This document shows positions 44,561-55,204 of a stretch of 64,000 nucleotides of DNA, piece by piece (the stretch's first letter is position 1; every line of letters begins with the position of its first letter). The stretch lies in assembly GCF_024749045.1 (NCBI RefSeq), contig NZ_CP087184.1, forward strand, positions 5,704,001 through 5,768,000. The letters run 5' to 3'. This stretch comes from Pseudomonas sp. B21-028 (GTDB lineage Bacteria; Pseudomonadota; Gammaproteobacteria; Pseudomonadales; Pseudomonadaceae). The notes under the pieces were generated by a model, which worked only from the letters and a program-made list of their open reading frames with translations, had not been told where the DNA came from and ran no database searches. A program made the position numbers and the translations under genes.

Positions 44561-46459
44561 ATGCCCACGACGTTTCAAGAGATTCCCCGCAAACGCCCGA
44601 CCACGCCCCTGCTGGACCGCGCCAACACGCCGGACGGCTTGCGTCGGCTGGGTGAAGCCGAGCTGGAAACCCTGGCCGATGAGCTGCGCCTGGAACTGCT
44701 CTATACGGTCGGCCAGACCGGTGGGCACTTCGGTGCCGGCCTGGGCGTCATCGAGCTGACCATCGCGCTGCATTACGTATTCGACACCCCGGACGACCGG
44801 CTGGTGTGGGACGTCGGCCATCAGGCCTACCCGCACAAGATCCTCACCGGCCGCCGCGAGCGCATGGGCACGCTGCGCCAGAAGGACGGCATCGCCGCTT
44901 TCCCACGGCGCTCCGAGAGCGAGTACGACACCTTTGGCGTCGGCCACTCCAGCACCTCCATCAGCGCTGCGCTGGGCATGGCCATTGCCGCCCGCCTGCA
45001 GAACAGTGACCGCAAGGCGATTGCCGTAATCGGCGACGGCGCCCTGACGGCGGGCATGGCTTTCGAGGCGCTGAACCACGCCCCGGAAGTCAACGCCAAC
45101 ATGCTGGTGATCCTCAACGACAACGACATGTCGATCTCGCGCAATGTCGGCGGCTTGTCCAACTACCTGGCGAAGATCCTGTCCAGCCGTACCTACGCCA
45201 GCATGCGCGAAGGCAGCAAAAAGGTCCTGTCGCGCCTGCCCGGCGCCTGGGAAATCGCCCGCCGCACAGAGGAATACGCCAAAGGCATGCTGGTACCCGG
45301 CACGCTGTTCGAAGAACTGGGCTGGAACTACATCGGCCCGATCGACGGTCATGACCTGCCGACGCTGATCGCCACGCTGCGCAACATGCGCGACCTGAAG
45401 GGCCCGCAGTTCCTGCATGTGGTGACCAAGAAAGGCAAGGGCTTCGCCCCGGCGGAAGTCGACCCCATCGGTTACCACGCCATCACCAAGCTCGAACCGC
45501 TGGATGCTCCGGCCTGCGCCCCGAAAAAGGCCGGTGGTCCCAAGTATTCCGCCGTGTTCGGCCAATGGCTGTGCGACATGGCCGCCACGGACCCGCGCCT
45601 GGTGGGCATTACCCCAGCCATGAAGGAAGGCTCGGACCTGGTGGCCTTCAGCGAACGCTATCCGCAACGCTATTTCGATGTGGCGATTGCCGAGCAGCAC
45701 GCCGTGACCCTGGCCGCCGGCATGGCGTGCGAAGGGGCAAAACCAGTGGTGGCGATCTACTCGACCTTCCTGCAACGCGGTTACGACCAGTTGATACATG
45801 ACGTTGCGGTGCAGAATCTCGATGTGCTGTTCGCCATCGACCGCGCCGGCCTGGTGGGCGAAGACGGCCCGACTCACGCCGGCAGCTTCGATCTTTCGTA
45901 CTTGCGCTGCATCCCCGGCATGCTGGTGATGACTCCGAGCGATGAAAACGAACTGCGCAAGATGCTCACCACCGGCCACCTGTTCAATGGCCCGGCGGCG
46001 GTGCGCTATCCCCGTGGCAGCGGACCGAACGCAACCATCGAGGCCACCCTCGAGCCGATTGAAGTCGGCAAGGGTGTGATCCGCCGCCAGGGCAAGCAGA
46101 CCGCCCTGCTGGTGTTCGGCGTGCAACTGGCCGAAGCCTTGAAAGTCGCTCAGACCCTGGACGCCACCGTCGTGGACATGCGCTTCGTCAAACCCCTGGA
46201 TGAAGCCCTGGTCCGCGAAATGGCCGCCAGCCATGAGCTACTGGTGACCATCGAGGAAAACGCCATCATGGGCGGCGCCGGCGCGGCGGTCAGTGAGTTC
46301 CTGGCCCGGGAGAATATCCTCAAGCCGGTGCTGCACCTGGGTTTGCCGGACATCTATGTCGAACACGCCAAGCCGGCACAGATGCTGGCCGAGTGCGGGT
46401 TGGACGAGGCCGGGATCGAAGCATCGGTGCGCCAGCGACTGCAACTGCTGGGCCTGTAA
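44561..46459 (+). CDS. dxs: 1-deoxy-D-xylulose-5-phosphate synthase
   Basis: This 632-residue thiamin-diphosphate enzyme has the [28 protein letters not shown] diphosphate/Mg motif, the transketolase pyrimidine domain and a C-terminal domain. It makes 1-deoxy-D-xylulose 5-phosphate from pyruvate and glyceraldehyde 3-phosphate, the first step of the MEP pathway. It lies 113 bp downstream of ispA. Confidence 0.96.
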   Translation: MPTTFQEIPRKRPTTPLLDRANTPDGLRRLGEAELETLADELRLELLYTVGQTGGHFGAGLGVIELTIALHYVFDTPDDRLVWDVGHQAYPHKILTGRRERMGTLRQKDGIAAFPRRSESEYDTFGVGHSSTSISAALGMAIAARLQNSDRKAIAVIGDGALTAGMAFEALNHAPEVNANMLVILNDNDMSISRNVGGLSNYLAKILSSRTYASMREGSKKVLSRLPGAWEIARRTEEYAKGMLVPGTLFEELGWNYIGPIDGHDLPTLIATLRNMRDLKGPQFLHVVTKKGKGFAPAEVDPIGYHAITKLEPLDAPACAPKKAGGPKYSAVFGQWLCDMAATDPRLVGITPAMKEGSDLVAFSERYPQRYFDVAIAEQHAVTLAAGMACEGAKPVVAIYSTFLQRGYDQLIHDVAVQNLDVLFAIDRAGLVGEDGPTHAGSFDLSYLRCIPGMLVMTPSDENELRKMLTTGHLFNGPAAVRYPRGSGPNATIEATLEPIEVGKGVIRRQGKQTALLVFGVQLAEALKVAQTLDATVVDMRFVKPLDEALVREMAASHELLVTIEENAIMGGAGAAVSEFLARENILKPVLHLGLPDIYVEHAKPAQMLAECGLDEAGIEASVRQRLQLLGL

Positions 46460-46470
46460 CCCATGCGATC

Positions 46471-46610
46471 CTGTGGGAGCGAGCTCGCTCGCGATAGCGG
46501 AGTGTCAGTCGACGACTGTTTGGACTGGTACACCGCCATCGCGAGCAGGCTCGCTCCCACAAGGAACACCATCATGCAATTGTGGGAGCGAGCCTGCTCG
46601 CGATAGGGAC
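46471..46610. repeat. REP cluster (three REPs)
   Basis: REPs lie at about 46471-46500, 46533-46562 and 46579-46610 between dxs and the next convergent gene. Confidence 0.85.
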
Positions 46611-46621
46611 GCCGCGACCTA

Positions 46622-47041
46622 TCAGCCGAGCTGACGCGGAAGGCGATACAGGTAGAACAATACCGCGGAGGACAAGGCCAGCAGCATCAGCGGCACCGCT
46701 TCCAGACCCACGAATACCGCCAGGGCACCGATCCAGGCCGGCAACCCGGCAGCCAGGAAAGCAGCACGTCGACAGGCCGCCAACGTGATCCAGGCCTGAG
46801 GCTCTTCGGGAGTGTCGAGGGCATTCTGGGTGGCGATCAAAGCGTGCTTGTATGCGCCGAAGAATCGCAGGCTGACGAACATCGAGGCCACGCCAGCGAT
46901 GAACAACGGCATTGCCAGCACGGGCAGAATCGCTTCGCCCTGGCCGAAGACAAGATTGATCACGAACAGCGGCAGCAACGCCAACGCCAGGTATTTCCAC
47001 CAACTGATGGACAGCCGTCGCCGGACCTGACCCCGCGTCAC
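46622..47041 (-). CDS. Conserved Pseudomonas membrane protein
   Basis: This 139-residue protein has three to four hydrophobic segments ([63 protein letters not shown]). There is no catalytic motif. The GTG start overlaps the ribA stop by 4 bases (GTGA), so it is translationally coupled to ribA. It is a conserved neighbour with no known role. Confidence 0.75.
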   Translation of the reverse strand: MTRGQVRRRLSISWWKYLALALLPLFVINLVFGQGEAILPVLAMPLFIAGVASMFVSLRFFGAYKHALIATQNALDTPEEPQAWITLAACRRAAFLAAGLPAWIGALAVFVGLEAVPLMLLALSSAVLFYLYRLPRQLG

Positions 47042-47655
47042 GCCCGGTCGGCCTCGCCCTGGTGCTCGTTGCCCATCATGTGGTCGAGCTTGCTGGCCTT
47101 GGTCGCCAGGTAGAGCTTGTTGTGGGGATTATGGCCGGTGTGCAACGGCACCCGCTCCGCCACAATGATGCCCATGTCGGTCAATGCCTTGACCTTGCGC
47201 GGATTGTTGGTCATCAACCGCAGGGACTTGACGCCCAGGTGTTCGAGCATGGGCAGGCAGATGCTGTAGTCACGCAGGTCGGCGGCAAACCCGAGGCGCT
47301 CGTTGGCTTCCACGGTATCGGCACCACCATCCTGCAATTCATAGGCACGGATCTTGTTCAACAGGCCTATACCACGCCCTTCCTGGCGCAAGTACAGCAA
47401 CACGCCTCGACCTTCGCGGGCAATGGCCTGCAGCGCGGCTTCGAGTTGCGAACCACAGTCGCAGCGCTGGCTGAACAGGGCATCGCCCGTCAGGCATTCG
47501 GAATGCAAGCGGCCCAATACCGGAACACCGTCGGCAACATCACCCAGGCTCAGCACAACGTGCTCGCGGCCGGTGGCCTCATCCAGAAAACCATGCATGG
47601 TGAATTGCGCAAAGGGCGTTGGCAGCTTGGAAGCGGCAACAAAAACGACAGGCAC
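47038..47655 (-). CDS. ribA: GTP cyclohydrolase II
   Basis: This 205-residue enzyme has the zinc cysteines in [18 protein letters not shown], the substrate loop [11 protein letters not shown] and the C-terminal MTNNPRKV. It opens GTP to start riboflavin synthesis. This stand-alone copy compensates for the degenerate RibA-like domain of the neighbouring RibBA. Confidence 0.95.
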   Translation of the reverse strand: MPVVFVAASKLPTPFAQFTMHGFLDEATGREHVVLSLGDVADGVPVLGRLHSECLTGDALFSQRCDCGSQLEAALQAIAREGRGVLLYLRQEGRGIGLLNKIRAYELQDGGADTVEANERLGFAADLRDYSICLPMLEHLGVKSLRLMTNNPRKVKALTDMGIIVAERVPLHTGHNPHNKLYLATKASKLDHMMGNEHQGEADRA

Positions 47656-47764
47656 CGGTGTGCTCCTGATCTAGTACTGGAGATTCGCAGAGGAGCGCAT
47701 TGTAACAGCAGGTCCCGGCAGACGCTTAGGCTGAATTGTCGACTATTACTATCGACAAGATTGA

Positions 47765-48523
47765 TTAAGGCTTCGGTGGCTTACCGTGCTCATCGAAAGG
47801 ATAAGGTTGTTTCCAGCGCTCGAAGATCGGTTTCAATTGGCCACTTTTCACCAATACCTCCATGCGCCGATCGAACAGCGCACGCAGTGCCCGTCCGTTA
47901 TCGGTGTTGGCGAAGCCCAGGTACAGCGGCAGGTTGATCAACGGCGAGAGCTTGTACTGCTGGGGATTGTCGGCCTTTGCGAGCACACCCTGGATCTCCA
48001 TCAAGGCGTCGATGTAGAAATCGGCCCGATCATGCAGCAGCATCGGCAGGATACCGACCGCCCGGTGGATTTCATTGAAACGGCGGATGTTGGGCAGGTA
48101 GCTGTTGTATTCGTACCCGCGCATCCACACCAGCCGATAATTGCCGACCGTCTCCAGCGTGGGCGTCGGCTTGGAGGCCAGTCCCAACGCATAGATATGA
48201 TCGACGTCGTAGTGCCAGCGAGGATAGAGCAGCCCTTCGGTCTCATCGCGATAGGCGCCGACCTGTGCGTCGACCTCACCACGCTGCACCAAGCCGATCG
48301 AGCGGGTGTACGGCACGCTGCGGATTTCCAGCTTCACGCCTTCAGGCTCAAACACCTCGCGCAGGATCTCCCAGGCCATGCCCCGGCCATCGGCCTCGGT
48401 GTAGTCCGCCCACTCCTCGCTGGCGGCGCGGATCTTGCCGGGCAACGGCGTCGGCTCCGCCGCCAGAGCGCCAAGGCTCGCGCCCAGGCACAACAACAGC
48501 AACAACGCTCGGCTTACGCCCAT
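47765..48523 (-). CDS. Extracellular solute-binding protein (family 3-like), exported
   Basis: This 252-residue protein (signal MGVSRALLLLLCLGASLGALA) has a periplasmic amino-acid-binding-like fold: RAASEEWADYTEADGRGMAW, PYTRSIGLVQRGEVDAQVGA and a C-terminal INLPLYLGFANTD. No transporter genes are beside it, so it may be an orphan binding protein or sensor. The start at 48523 is chosen over an upstream ATG at 48742, which overlaps pgpA. Confidence 0.8.
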   Translation of the reverse strand: MGVSRALLLLLCLGASLGALAAEPTPLPGKIRAASEEWADYTEADGRGMAWEILREVFEPEGVKLEIRSVPYTRSIGLVQRGEVDAQVGAYRDETEGLLYPRWHYDVDHIYALGLASKPTPTLETVGNYRLVWMRGYEYNSYLPNIRRFNEIHRAVGILPMLLHDRADFYIDALMEIQGVLAKADNPQQYKLSPLINLPLYLGFANTDNGRALRALFDRRMEVLVKSGQLKPIFERWKQPYPFDEHGKPPKP

Positions 48524-48534
48524 GCCTGGATCCC

Positions 48535-49038
48535 TCAGGTAAGACACCACACCAGTCCTTGCATTGCCAGCCAGGCAAACACCCCGGCCAGGATATCGTC
48601 GAGCATGATGCCGACGCCTCCGTGGACATGCCGGTCGATCCAGCGGATCGGCCATGGCTTGAGAATATCGAAGAAGCGAAACACCAGGAAACCCGCCAAC
48701 AGCCAGTACCAGCCTTCCGGCACCAGCCACAGGGTAATCCACATCCCGACCATTTCATCCCAGACGATCCCTTCATGATCGTGCACGCGCAGGTCGTCCG
48801 CCACCTTGCCACACAACCAGAAGCCGAACAGCATGGTGATGCCGAGCATCAGCCAGTAGCCCCAGTCCGGTAACATCTGCCACAACGGTATGAAGGGTAG
48901 CGCAACCAGCGAACCCCATGTACCTGGCGCCTTGGGTAAAGTGCCCGAACCGAAGCCAAATGCCAGGAAATGCCAGGGATTGCGCCAGACCGAGGGGGGC
49001 ACGAACTCGGCTGGAATCTGGTTGGGATGATCTGTCAC
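48535..49038 (-). CDS. pgpA: Phosphatidylglycerophosphatase A
   Basis: This 167-residue membrane protein has the PgpA motifs GSGTLPKAPGTWGSL, DHEGIVWDEMVGMWIT and GGVGIMLDDILAGVFA. It removes the phosphate from phosphatidylglycerophosphate. Its ATG overlaps the thiL stop by 4 bases. Confidence 0.94.
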   Translation of the reverse strand: MTDHPNQIPAEFVPPSVWRNPWHFLAFGFGSGTLPKAPGTWGSLVALPFIPLWQMLPDWGYWLMLGITMLFGFWLCGKVADDLRVHDHEGIVWDEMVGMWITLWLVPEGWYWLLAGFLVFRFFDILKPWPIRWIDRHVHGGVGIMLDDILAGVFAWLAMQGLVWCLT

Positions 49039-50000
49039 GGTGTCTCCCGAAAATGTTGATAGCCCCGGATTTGCGGGGTGATGTCGCCTCCATCGGCGTC
49101 CACCAGCATGACGCCCTGCCCCGGCATGACGCTGCCGATCACGTGGATTGGCCAGCCTTCGGCCTGCAACGCCGATAATCGGACCGGTGGCAAGCTGAAC
49201 AGCAGCACATAATCGTCGCCCCCGCTCAGCGCGGCCTGCTCCGCGCCCGTTTGGCCGAGCAAGGCCAGCAAAGCGTTGGACAGCGGTAGCCGGTCACGTT
49301 CAACCTGGATGGCCACGCCGGACGCCAATGCAATATGCCCGCAATCGGCCAGCAGTCCATCGGAAATATCCATGGCTGCACTGGCCCTGCCCCGTAGCGC
49401 CAGCCCCAGGTCGATCTGCGGATGCGGTGACCAATAATGCGCCAATAACGGCTCGGCGACGGCGGGCTCAGTGTGATGCTGGCCGAGCACGAGGGGCAAC
49501 GCACCGCTGGCATTGCCCAGCTCACCACCGACACAGAGCAGGTCGCCGGGCTGCGCGCCGCTTCGGGTCAAGGCTTGGCCGGACGGCACGCGGCCGAACA
49601 CGGTCATGGTCATGCTCAGTGGTCCACGAGTGGTGTCACCGCCCACCAGCGCGACCCCGCAGGCCTGGGCCATCTGGTTCAAACCACGGGCATAGGCCTG
49701 CAACCAATCGGCTGTCACCGTCGGCAAGGTCAGGGCAAGGGTAAAGGCCAGGGGCCTGGCGCCCATGGCGGCGAGGTCGCTGACCGCCACGGCCAGCGAG
49801 CGCTGGCCGAGCAGGAACGGATCGCAGGGGTCCGGAAAATGCACACCGGCCACAAGCGTGTCGGTGGACACCGCCAAGTGCTCCCCGGGAGGAACCGCCA
49901 GCAAGGCACAATCGTCGCCGATCCCCAGCGCAACGCCGTCGCCGCCCTGCGCACAAGGCGCGGCGGCGAAGTAGCTGCGGATCAGCTCAAACTCACCCAT
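49035..50000 (-). CDS. thiL: Thiamine-monophosphate kinase
   Basis: This 321-residue enzyme starts MGEFELIRSYFAAA and has the ATP/Mg motifs GIGDDCALL, STDTLVAGVHF and AAMDISDGLLAD. It phosphorylates thiamine phosphate to thiamine diphosphate, the cofactor of Dxs. It abuts nusB with no gap. Confidence 0.95.
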   Translation of the reverse strand: MGEFELIRSYFAAAPCAQGGDGVALGIGDDCALLAVPPGEHLAVSTDTLVAGVHFPDPCDPFLLGQRSLAVAVSDLAAMGARPLAFTLALTLPTVTADWLQAYARGLNQMAQACGVALVGGDTTRGPLSMTMTVFGRVPSGQALTRSGAQPGDLLCVGGELGNASGALPLVLGQHHTEPAVAEPLLAHYWSPHPQIDLGLALRGRASAAMDISDGLLADCGHIALASGVAIQVERDRLPLSNALLALLGQTGAEQAALSGGDDYVLLFSLPPVRLSALQAEGWPIHVIGSVMPGQGVMLVDADGGDITPQIRGYQHFRETP

Positions 50001-50501
50001 TCAGCGCTTGAACGCCTTCACTTCAGCTTCCCGCAGGCGCGGGGCAAGCTTGTCGAGCACACCGTTGACGAACTTGTGCCCGTCGGTGGAACCGAAGACT
50101 TTCGCCAGCTCGATCCCTTCGTTGATCACCACGCGGTACGGTACATCGACACGCTGCATCAGTTCCCAGGTGGACAGGCGCAACACCGCCAGTTCGACCG
50201 GGTCCAGCTCTTCGATGGTCAGGTCCAGGCAAGGTGCCAGGGCCTTGTCGATTTCGGTCTTGTGCGCCGGAACCCCGTGGAGGATCTCGCGGAAGTACGC
50301 GCCGTCGACATCGCTGAAATCGTTATCGACCCGGAACTGCGCTTCGATCTCGTTCAGCGACTGCTTGGCCATGTGCCATTGATACAACGCCTGGGTCGCA
50401 AGCTGGCGGGCTTCGCGACGCTTGACGCTTTTCGAAGGCTTGCCGGCATCGGCAGGCTTGGGATCGCGCGGGTTGAAACGATCGCTTTCGTCGCTAATCA
50501 C
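50001..50501 (-). CDS. nusB: Transcription antitermination factor NusB
   Basis: This 166-residue protein has a charged N-terminal extension, then [20 protein letters not shown] and the C-terminal [20 protein letters not shown]. It binds boxA RNA with NusE in rRNA antitermination. It overlaps ribH by 4 bases. Confidence 0.95.
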   Translation of the reverse strand: MISDESDRFNPRDPKPADAGKPSKSVKRREARQLATQALYQWHMAKQSLNEIEAQFRVDNDFSDVDGAYFREILHGVPAHKTEIDKALAPCLDLTIEELDPVELAVLRLSTWELMQRVDVPYRVVINEGIELAKVFGSTDGHKFVNGVLDKLAPRLREAEVKAFKR

Positions 50502-50974
50502 TTGGCCTCCAACTGCGCCAGCAGACTGACCATTTCCAGGGCGGACAGGGCGGCTTCGGCGCCTTTGTTACCGGCCTTGGTGCCGGAACGTTCGATGGCT
50601 TGCTCGATGGAATCAACGGTCAGTACGCCGAAAGCGACCGGCACGCCGAATTCCATGGACACCTGGGCCAGACCCTTGGTGCATTCGCCAGCCACGTATT
50701 CGAAATGCGGAGTACCGCCACGAATGACCGCGCCCAAGGCGATGATCGCGGCATATTCGCCCTTTTGAGCGACTTTCTGCGCAACCAGCGGGATTTCGAA
50801 GGCGCCAGGGGCACGGATGATGGTGATGTCGCTTTCGCTCACGCCATGGCGAACCAGGGCATCGACCGCACCGCCAACCAGGCTCTCGACCACGAAGCTG
50901 TTGAAACGGCCCACTACCAGAGCGTAGCGGCCTTTGGGGGCAATGAAGGTACCTTCGATGGTCTTCAGGGTCAT
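50498..50974 (-). CDS. ribH: 6,7-dimethyl-8-ribityllumazine synthase
   Basis: This 158-residue enzyme has [20 protein letters not shown], the [10 protein letters not shown] motif and [13 protein letters not shown]. It joins the ribityl-uracil and dihydroxybutanone phosphate. It heads the ribH-nusB-thiL-pgpA block. REPs and 223 bp of non-coding DNA separate it from ribBA. Confidence 0.95.
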   Translation of the reverse strand: MTLKTIEGTFIAPKGRYALVVGRFNSFVVESLVGGAVDALVRHGVSESDITIIRAPGAFEIPLVAQKVAQKGEYAAIIALGAVIRGGTPHFEYVAGECTKGLAQVSMEFGVPVAFGVLTVDSIEQAIERSGTKAGNKGAEAALSALEMVSLLAQLEAK

Positions 50975-51197
50975 TCGTCAATTCTCTTAAAGAGCCGGAG
51001 CGCGCTCGATGCGCGCTCCTCGGTGATGTTTAGCCATGAATACAGGGCCTGCCGTTCAGTTCGGGAAACTGCCCCTTGTGGGAGCGAGCCTGCTCGCGAT
51101 GGCGTCAGCACAGTGACATCAATGTCGCCTGGCGCACCGCTTTCGCGAGCAGGCTCGCTCCCACAGAGGGGAAGACCTCCCTAATTGAACGAGGTCA
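50975..51197. repeat. Intergenic with REP pair
   Basis: A REPIN at 51076-51167 splits the rib block between ribBA and ribH. There is no clear terminator and no gene. Confidence 0.7.
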
Positions 51198-52289
51198 TTA
51201 TTCAGAGGGCACGTATTCTACAACTTCCAGATCGAAACCGGATATCGCATTAAATTTCATCGGCGCGCTCATCAGGCGCATTTTGCGTACGCCCAGGTCA
51301 CGCAGGATCTGCGAACCGGCGCCGACCGTGCTGTAGGTGGTGGTCTTCTTCACCGGCAATTGCTCGCCGGTTTCGCGGATATGCGCCAGCAGCACGTCGC
51401 CATCGAGGGGGTGCCCGAGCAGCAGCACCACGCCGCTACCGGCCTCCGCCACTGCGGCCATCGCGGCCCGCAGGCTCCAGCGGCCAGGCTGCTTGACCAT
51501 CAGCAGGTCCCGCAATGGGTCCATGTTATGCACGCGGACCAGGGTCGGCTCTTCGGCGCAGACGGTGCCCAGGGTCAGGGCCATGTGCACGTCGCCTTCC
51601 ACCGAATCGCGGTAGGTCACCAGGTTGAAATGGCCCAGTTCGCTGTCCAGCGGCTGCTCGGCAATCCGCTGAACGGTACGTTCGTGGATCATCCGGTAAT
51701 GGATGAGGTCGGCGATGGTGCCGATCTTGATGTCGTGTTCGGCGGCGAAGGCTTCCAGTTCGGCGCGACGGGACATGGTGCCGTCGTCGTTCATCACTTC
51801 GCAGATCACGCCGCTGGGCTCGAAACCGGCCATGCGCGCCAGGTCGCACGCCGCTTCGGTGTGGCCGGCGCGGGCCAGGGTGCCGCCAGCCTGGGCCATC
51901 AGCGGGAAGATGTGGCCGGGGCTGACGATGTCTTCGGCCTTGGCGTCCTTCGCGGCGGCGGCTTGTACGGTACGTGCGCGGTCGGCGGCGGAGATGCCGG
52001 TAGTCACGCCCTCGGCGGCCTCGATGGACACGGTGAACTTGGTGCCAAAGCCGGAACCGTTGCGCGGGGCCATCAGCGGCAGCTTCAGCAGCTCGCAGCG
52101 CTCGCGGCTCATCGGCATGCAGATCAGGCCACGGGCGTGCTTGGCCATGAAGTTGATGTGCTCGGCCTTGCAGCATTCGGCGGCCATGATCAGGTCGCCT
52201 TCGTTCTCGCGGTCTTCGTCATCCATGAGGATGACCATCTTGCCTTGGCGGATGTCTTCAACCAGCTCTTCGATGCTATTGAGCGCCAC
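51198..52289 (-). CDS. ribBA: 3,4-dihydroxy-2-butanone 4-phosphate synthase with degenerate RibA-like domain
   Basis: This 363-residue protein has a RibB N-terminal half with DDEDRENEGDLIMAAECCKAE and HARGLICMPM, followed by a GTP-cyclohydrolase-II-like half. The second half lacks the zinc cysteine triad found in RibA at 47038, so it probably has no such activity. It starts with GTG at 52289 after AAGGGGGT. Upstream in-frame ATGs overlap ribE. Confidence 0.93.
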   Translation of the reverse strand: MALNSIEELVEDIRQGKMVILMDDEDRENEGDLIMAAECCKAEHINFMAKHARGLICMPMSRERCELLKLPLMAPRNGSGFGTKFTVSIEAAEGVTTGISAADRARTVQAAAAKDAKAEDIVSPGHIFPLMAQAGGTLARAGHTEAACDLARMAGFEPSGVICEVMNDDGTMSRRAELEAFAAEHDIKIGTIADLIHYRMIHERTVQRIAEQPLDSELGHFNLVTYRDSVEGDVHMALTLGTVCAEEPTLVRVHNMDPLRDLLMVKQPGRWSLRAAMAAVAEAGSGVVLLLGHPLDGDVLLAHIRETGEQLPVKKTTTYSTVGAGSQILRDLGVRKMRLMSAPMKFNAISGFDLEVVEYVPSE

Positions 52290-52305
52290 GCGGCACCCCC
52301 TTGGG

Positions 52306-52971
52306 TCAGGATTTGAGGTAGCCGTTGGCGGCCAGAAAACTTTCGGTGATGTTGCTGCCGGATGCAGGCTCCGCGGCCTTGTCACCGAGCAGCAGGCGCT
52401 CCAGGTAACGGGCCAGCAGGTCGACTTCCAGGTTGACCCGGCGCCCGGGCCGGTACGAAGCCATGATGGTTTCGCTCAAGGTGTGCGGGATGATCGTCAG
52501 CAGGAATTCGGCGCCATCCACCGCGTTGACCGTCAGGCTGGTGCCGTCGACGGTGATCGAGCCCTTATGGGCGATGTACTTGGCGAGTTCCTTCGGCGCG
52601 CGGATGCGAAACTCCACGGCCCGGGCGTTATCGGTGCGGGAAACCACTTCGCCGACGCCATCGACATGGCCGCTGACCAGGTGTCCGCCCAACCGGGTAG
52701 TAGGCGTCAGGGCTTTTTCCAGGTTGACCGGGCTGCCGCTCTTGAGGTCGTTCATGGCGGTGCAGTCGAGGGTTTCGCGGCTGACGTCCGCCAGGAAACC
52801 ATTGCCGGGCAGTTCGACGGCGGTCAGGCAGACACCGTTCACGGCGATGCTGTCGCCCAGTTTGACGTCGCTCAGATCGAGCTTGCCGGTTTCGACATAG
52901 ACCCGCACGTCGCCGCCCTTGGGGGTGAGTGCACGGATGCTGCCGATGGATTCGATGATGCCGGTAAACAT
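52306..52971 (-). CDS. ribE: Riboflavin synthase
   Basis: This 221-residue two-lumazine-domain enzyme has MFTGIIESIGSI, GDSIAVNGVCLTAVE and the repeated GSITVDGTSLTVN. It dismutates two lumazines to riboflavin. AGGAGG precedes the ATG at 52971. It lies between ribD and ribBA. Confidence 0.95.
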   Translation of the reverse strand: MFTGIIESIGSIRALTPKGGDVRVYVETGKLDLSDVKLGDSIAVNGVCLTAVELPGNGFLADVSRETLDCTAMNDLKSGSPVNLEKALTPTTRLGGHLVSGHVDGVGEVVSRTDNARAVEFRIRAPKELAKYIAHKGSITVDGTSLTVNAVDGAEFLLTIIPHTLSETIMASYRPGRRVNLEVDLLARYLERLLLGDKAAEPASGSNITESFLAANGYLKS

Positions 52972-53017
52972 GGAGTCCTCCTCGAGAACAGGCCGCCGCT
53001 TGAGCGAAGGCCGGGAA

Positions 53018-54151
53018 TTATACGCTGGCCGGCGGAACGGGAACGGCGATGACTCGCCAGTCATCGCCCACGGCGCGGATTTCGGTGATTTTCAGCGCCG
53101 GGGCGTCCTTCATGTACGCCAGGGGCCAATCCAGCAACGGTCGCGCCGAAGATCCCAGGAACTTGCCGGCGATAAAAATCTGGAACTCGTCCACCAAGCC
53201 TTGCCGGGCGAATGCTCCCGCCAGGCGCGGACCGGCTTCCACCAGCACCTCGTTGACGCCACGGGCCGCCAACTCCACCAGCAGGCGCCGCAGGTCGACC
53301 TGGCCGTCATCGCCTGCCACGATCATGCATTCGGGGCCGTTGGCGTACTGTTCTTCCACCGCCATGCACGTGGCGACCAGCGCCGGGCCGGCCTTGAAGA
53401 ACGGTGCATCGAGCGGCACCCGCAGGCGACCGTCCACCAGCACCCGCAGCGGCGGGCGACTCAGGACCAATGCCGTCTGGTCGGCATCCAGGCCGAGTTC
53501 ATCGGCGCGCACGGTCAGCCGGGCATTGTCCGCCAGCACCGTATCGGCGCCCGTCAGCACCACGCTGGCCTGGGCCCGCAGCCGTTGCACCGCCGAACGT
53601 GCCGCCGGGCCGGTGATCCACTGGCTTTCGCCACTTTCCATGGCGGTACGGCCATCAAGACTCATGGCCAGCTTGACCCGCACGAATGGCAAGCCGTGCT
53701 CCATGCGCTTGAGGAAACCCTGGTTGAGCAGACGGGCCTCGCCTTCCAGCACGCCGCTGTCGGTGGCGATACCGGCCTGGGCCAGCCGCTGCAAACCGCG
53801 ACCGGCGACTTCCGGGTTCGGGTCCTGCATTGCCGCCACGACCCGGGCAACACCGGCGTTGACCAGCGCATCGGCACAAGGCGGCGTACGGCCGTGGTGG
53901 CTGCAGGGTTCGAGGGTCACGTAGGCCGTAGCGCCCCGGGCCAGCTCACCGGCGGCGCGCAAGGCATGGACTTCGGCATGGGGTTCACCGGCGCGGATGT
54001 GCCAGCCTTCGCCGACAATCTGCCCGTCACGCACGATGACGCAGCCCACCCGGGGATTGGGATGGGTGGTGTAGTGACCGCGCCGCGCCAGCTCCAGCGC
54101 ACGGGCCATGTAATGAGCGTCGAGGACGGTCTGTTGCGCCGAGACAGTCAT
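53018..54151 (-). CDS. ribD: Bifunctional diaminohydroxyphosphoribosylaminopyrimidine deaminase/reductase
   Basis: This 377-residue enzyme has a CMP-deaminase-type zinc site ([20 protein letters not shown]) and a C-terminal reductase domain ([17 protein letters not shown]). It does two steps of riboflavin synthesis. It overlaps nrdR by 4 bases. Confidence 0.95.
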   Translation of the reverse strand: MTVSAQQTVLDAHYMARALELARRGHYTTHPNPRVGCVIVRDGQIVGEGWHIRAGEPHAEVHALRAAGELARGATAYVTLEPCSHHGRTPPCADALVNAGVARVVAAMQDPNPEVAGRGLQRLAQAGIATDSGVLEGEARLLNQGFLKRMEHGLPFVRVKLAMSLDGRTAMESGESQWITGPAARSAVQRLRAQASVVLTGADTVLADNARLTVRADELGLDADQTALVLSRPPLRVLVDGRLRVPLDAPFFKAGPALVATCMAVEEQYANGPECMIVAGDDGQVDLRRLLVELAARGVNEVLVEAGPRLAGAFARQGLVDEFQIFIAGKFLGSSARPLLDWPLAYMKDAPALKITEIRAVGDDWRVIAVPVPPASV

Positions 54152-54612
54152 TCTTTCACCGGTTCGCGGGCCAGGCGGTCGATTTCCTCACGGAATTCGT
54201 TCAGGTCCTGGAAGCGCCGGTACACCGAGGCGAAACGGATGTAGGCGACTTCGTCGAGCTTCTGCAGCTCGGCCATCACCAGCTCGCCGACCACCAGGGA
54301 TTTGACCTCGCGCTCGCCGGTCGCCCGCAGCTTGTGCTTGATGTGCACCAGCGCCGCCTCGAGGCGTTCGACGCTCACCGGGCGCTTTTCCAGCGCGCGC
54401 TGCATGCCGGCGCGCAGTTTTTCTTCGTCGAACGGCTGGCGGCTGCCGTCGGTTTTGATCAGGCGCGGCAACACCAGCTCAGCGGTCTCGAACGTGGTGA
54501 AACGTTCGCCGCAGGCCAGGCATTCGCGCCGACGGCGGACCTGTTCGCCCTCGGCGACCAGTCGCGAGTCGATGACTTTGGTGTCGTTGGCACCGCAGAA
54601 GGGACAGTGCAT
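54148..54612 (-). CDS. nrdR: Transcriptional repressor NrdR
   Basis: This 154-residue repressor of ribonucleotide reductase genes has a zinc ribbon ([23 protein letters not shown]) and an ATP-cone. The ATG at 54612 gives the family's usual length. The long frame up to 55164 is spurious. It heads the rib operon here, as in other Pseudomonas. Confidence 0.95.
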   Translation of the reverse strand: MHCPFCGANDTKVIDSRLVAEGEQVRRRRECLACGERFTTFETAELVLPRLIKTDGSRQPFDEEKLRAGMQRALEKRPVSVERLEAALVHIKHKLRATGEREVKSLVVGELVMAELQKLDEVAYIRFASVYRRFQDLNEFREEIDRLAREPVKE

Positions 54613-54739
54613 GGTGGCAGGCAACAAAAAAAGGGAGGGCCATGGTAGCGCATCCCACTGGCAAGACAAGCCATAGGGTTTACGGTATACAGACGGGCTT
54701 ACCGTCAGATCCATGGAATTCACCTTGCTGGAGCCGCAC

Positions 54740-55204
54740 ATGCCGCTACGATCGCTCTTTTTGCTCAGTTTTTTCAGCCTGCTGATGGCGTGCAGCAGTG
54801 ATGCTCCCAAGCCCGCCGCGCCTGCACCGGCGCCCGCGCCGAAACAGGCCCAGGAAAAAGCCCGGCAAGCCGCCGAGCTGGGGCCATTGCCCGCATACCA
54901 GCGGGAACTGAGCGGTACCCTCGAAGGCGTACCGACCGGGGCCGAAGTCGAACTGGCCCTGCTGGTGATCGACGACAAGGGGCGCCCGCAGCAATTGCTC
55001 GCCAGCTCCAGCCTGATCGGCACCAACCGCGCCCTGCCCTTCCGCCTGCGCTTCAACCCGGATGCCTTCCCGGTCGGCGCCCGCGTGGAGCTGCGCGGCC
55101 GTGCCAGCCAGTCGGGCCAACTGATTCTGCACCTGCCGGAACAGCGCATCGCGCAACCGACCACTCAGGCGTTGGGCGCCCTGCAGTTCGTCAAAGCGCC
55201 ATGA
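54740..55204 (+). CDS. YbaY-family lipoprotein
   Basis: This 154-residue lipoprotein has a signal ending LLMAC (lipobox) and a Pro/Ala linker, then the YbaY-like domain ([38 protein letters not shown]). It is probably an outer-membrane lipoprotein of unknown role. GGAG precedes the ATG at 54740. It overlaps the methyltransferase gene by 4 bases. Confidence 0.83.
   Translation: MPLRSLFLLSFFSLLMACSSDAPKPAAPAPAPAPKQAQEKARQAAELGPLPAYQRELSGTLEGVPTGAEVELALLVIDDKGRPQQLLASSSLIGTNRALPFRLRFNPDAFPVGARVELRGRASQSGQLILHLPEQRIAQPTTQALGALQFVKAP

Noticed and set aside
50975..54151. FMN riboswitch before ribD, ribE, ribBA or ribH
   Set aside because: The intergenic gaps are short or REP-filled, and I saw no conserved FMN-element blocks by eye.
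54613..55164. Long N-terminal extension of NrdR
   Set aside because: The extension lies antisense to the lipoprotein gene; the ATG at 54612 gives the family length of 154 residues.
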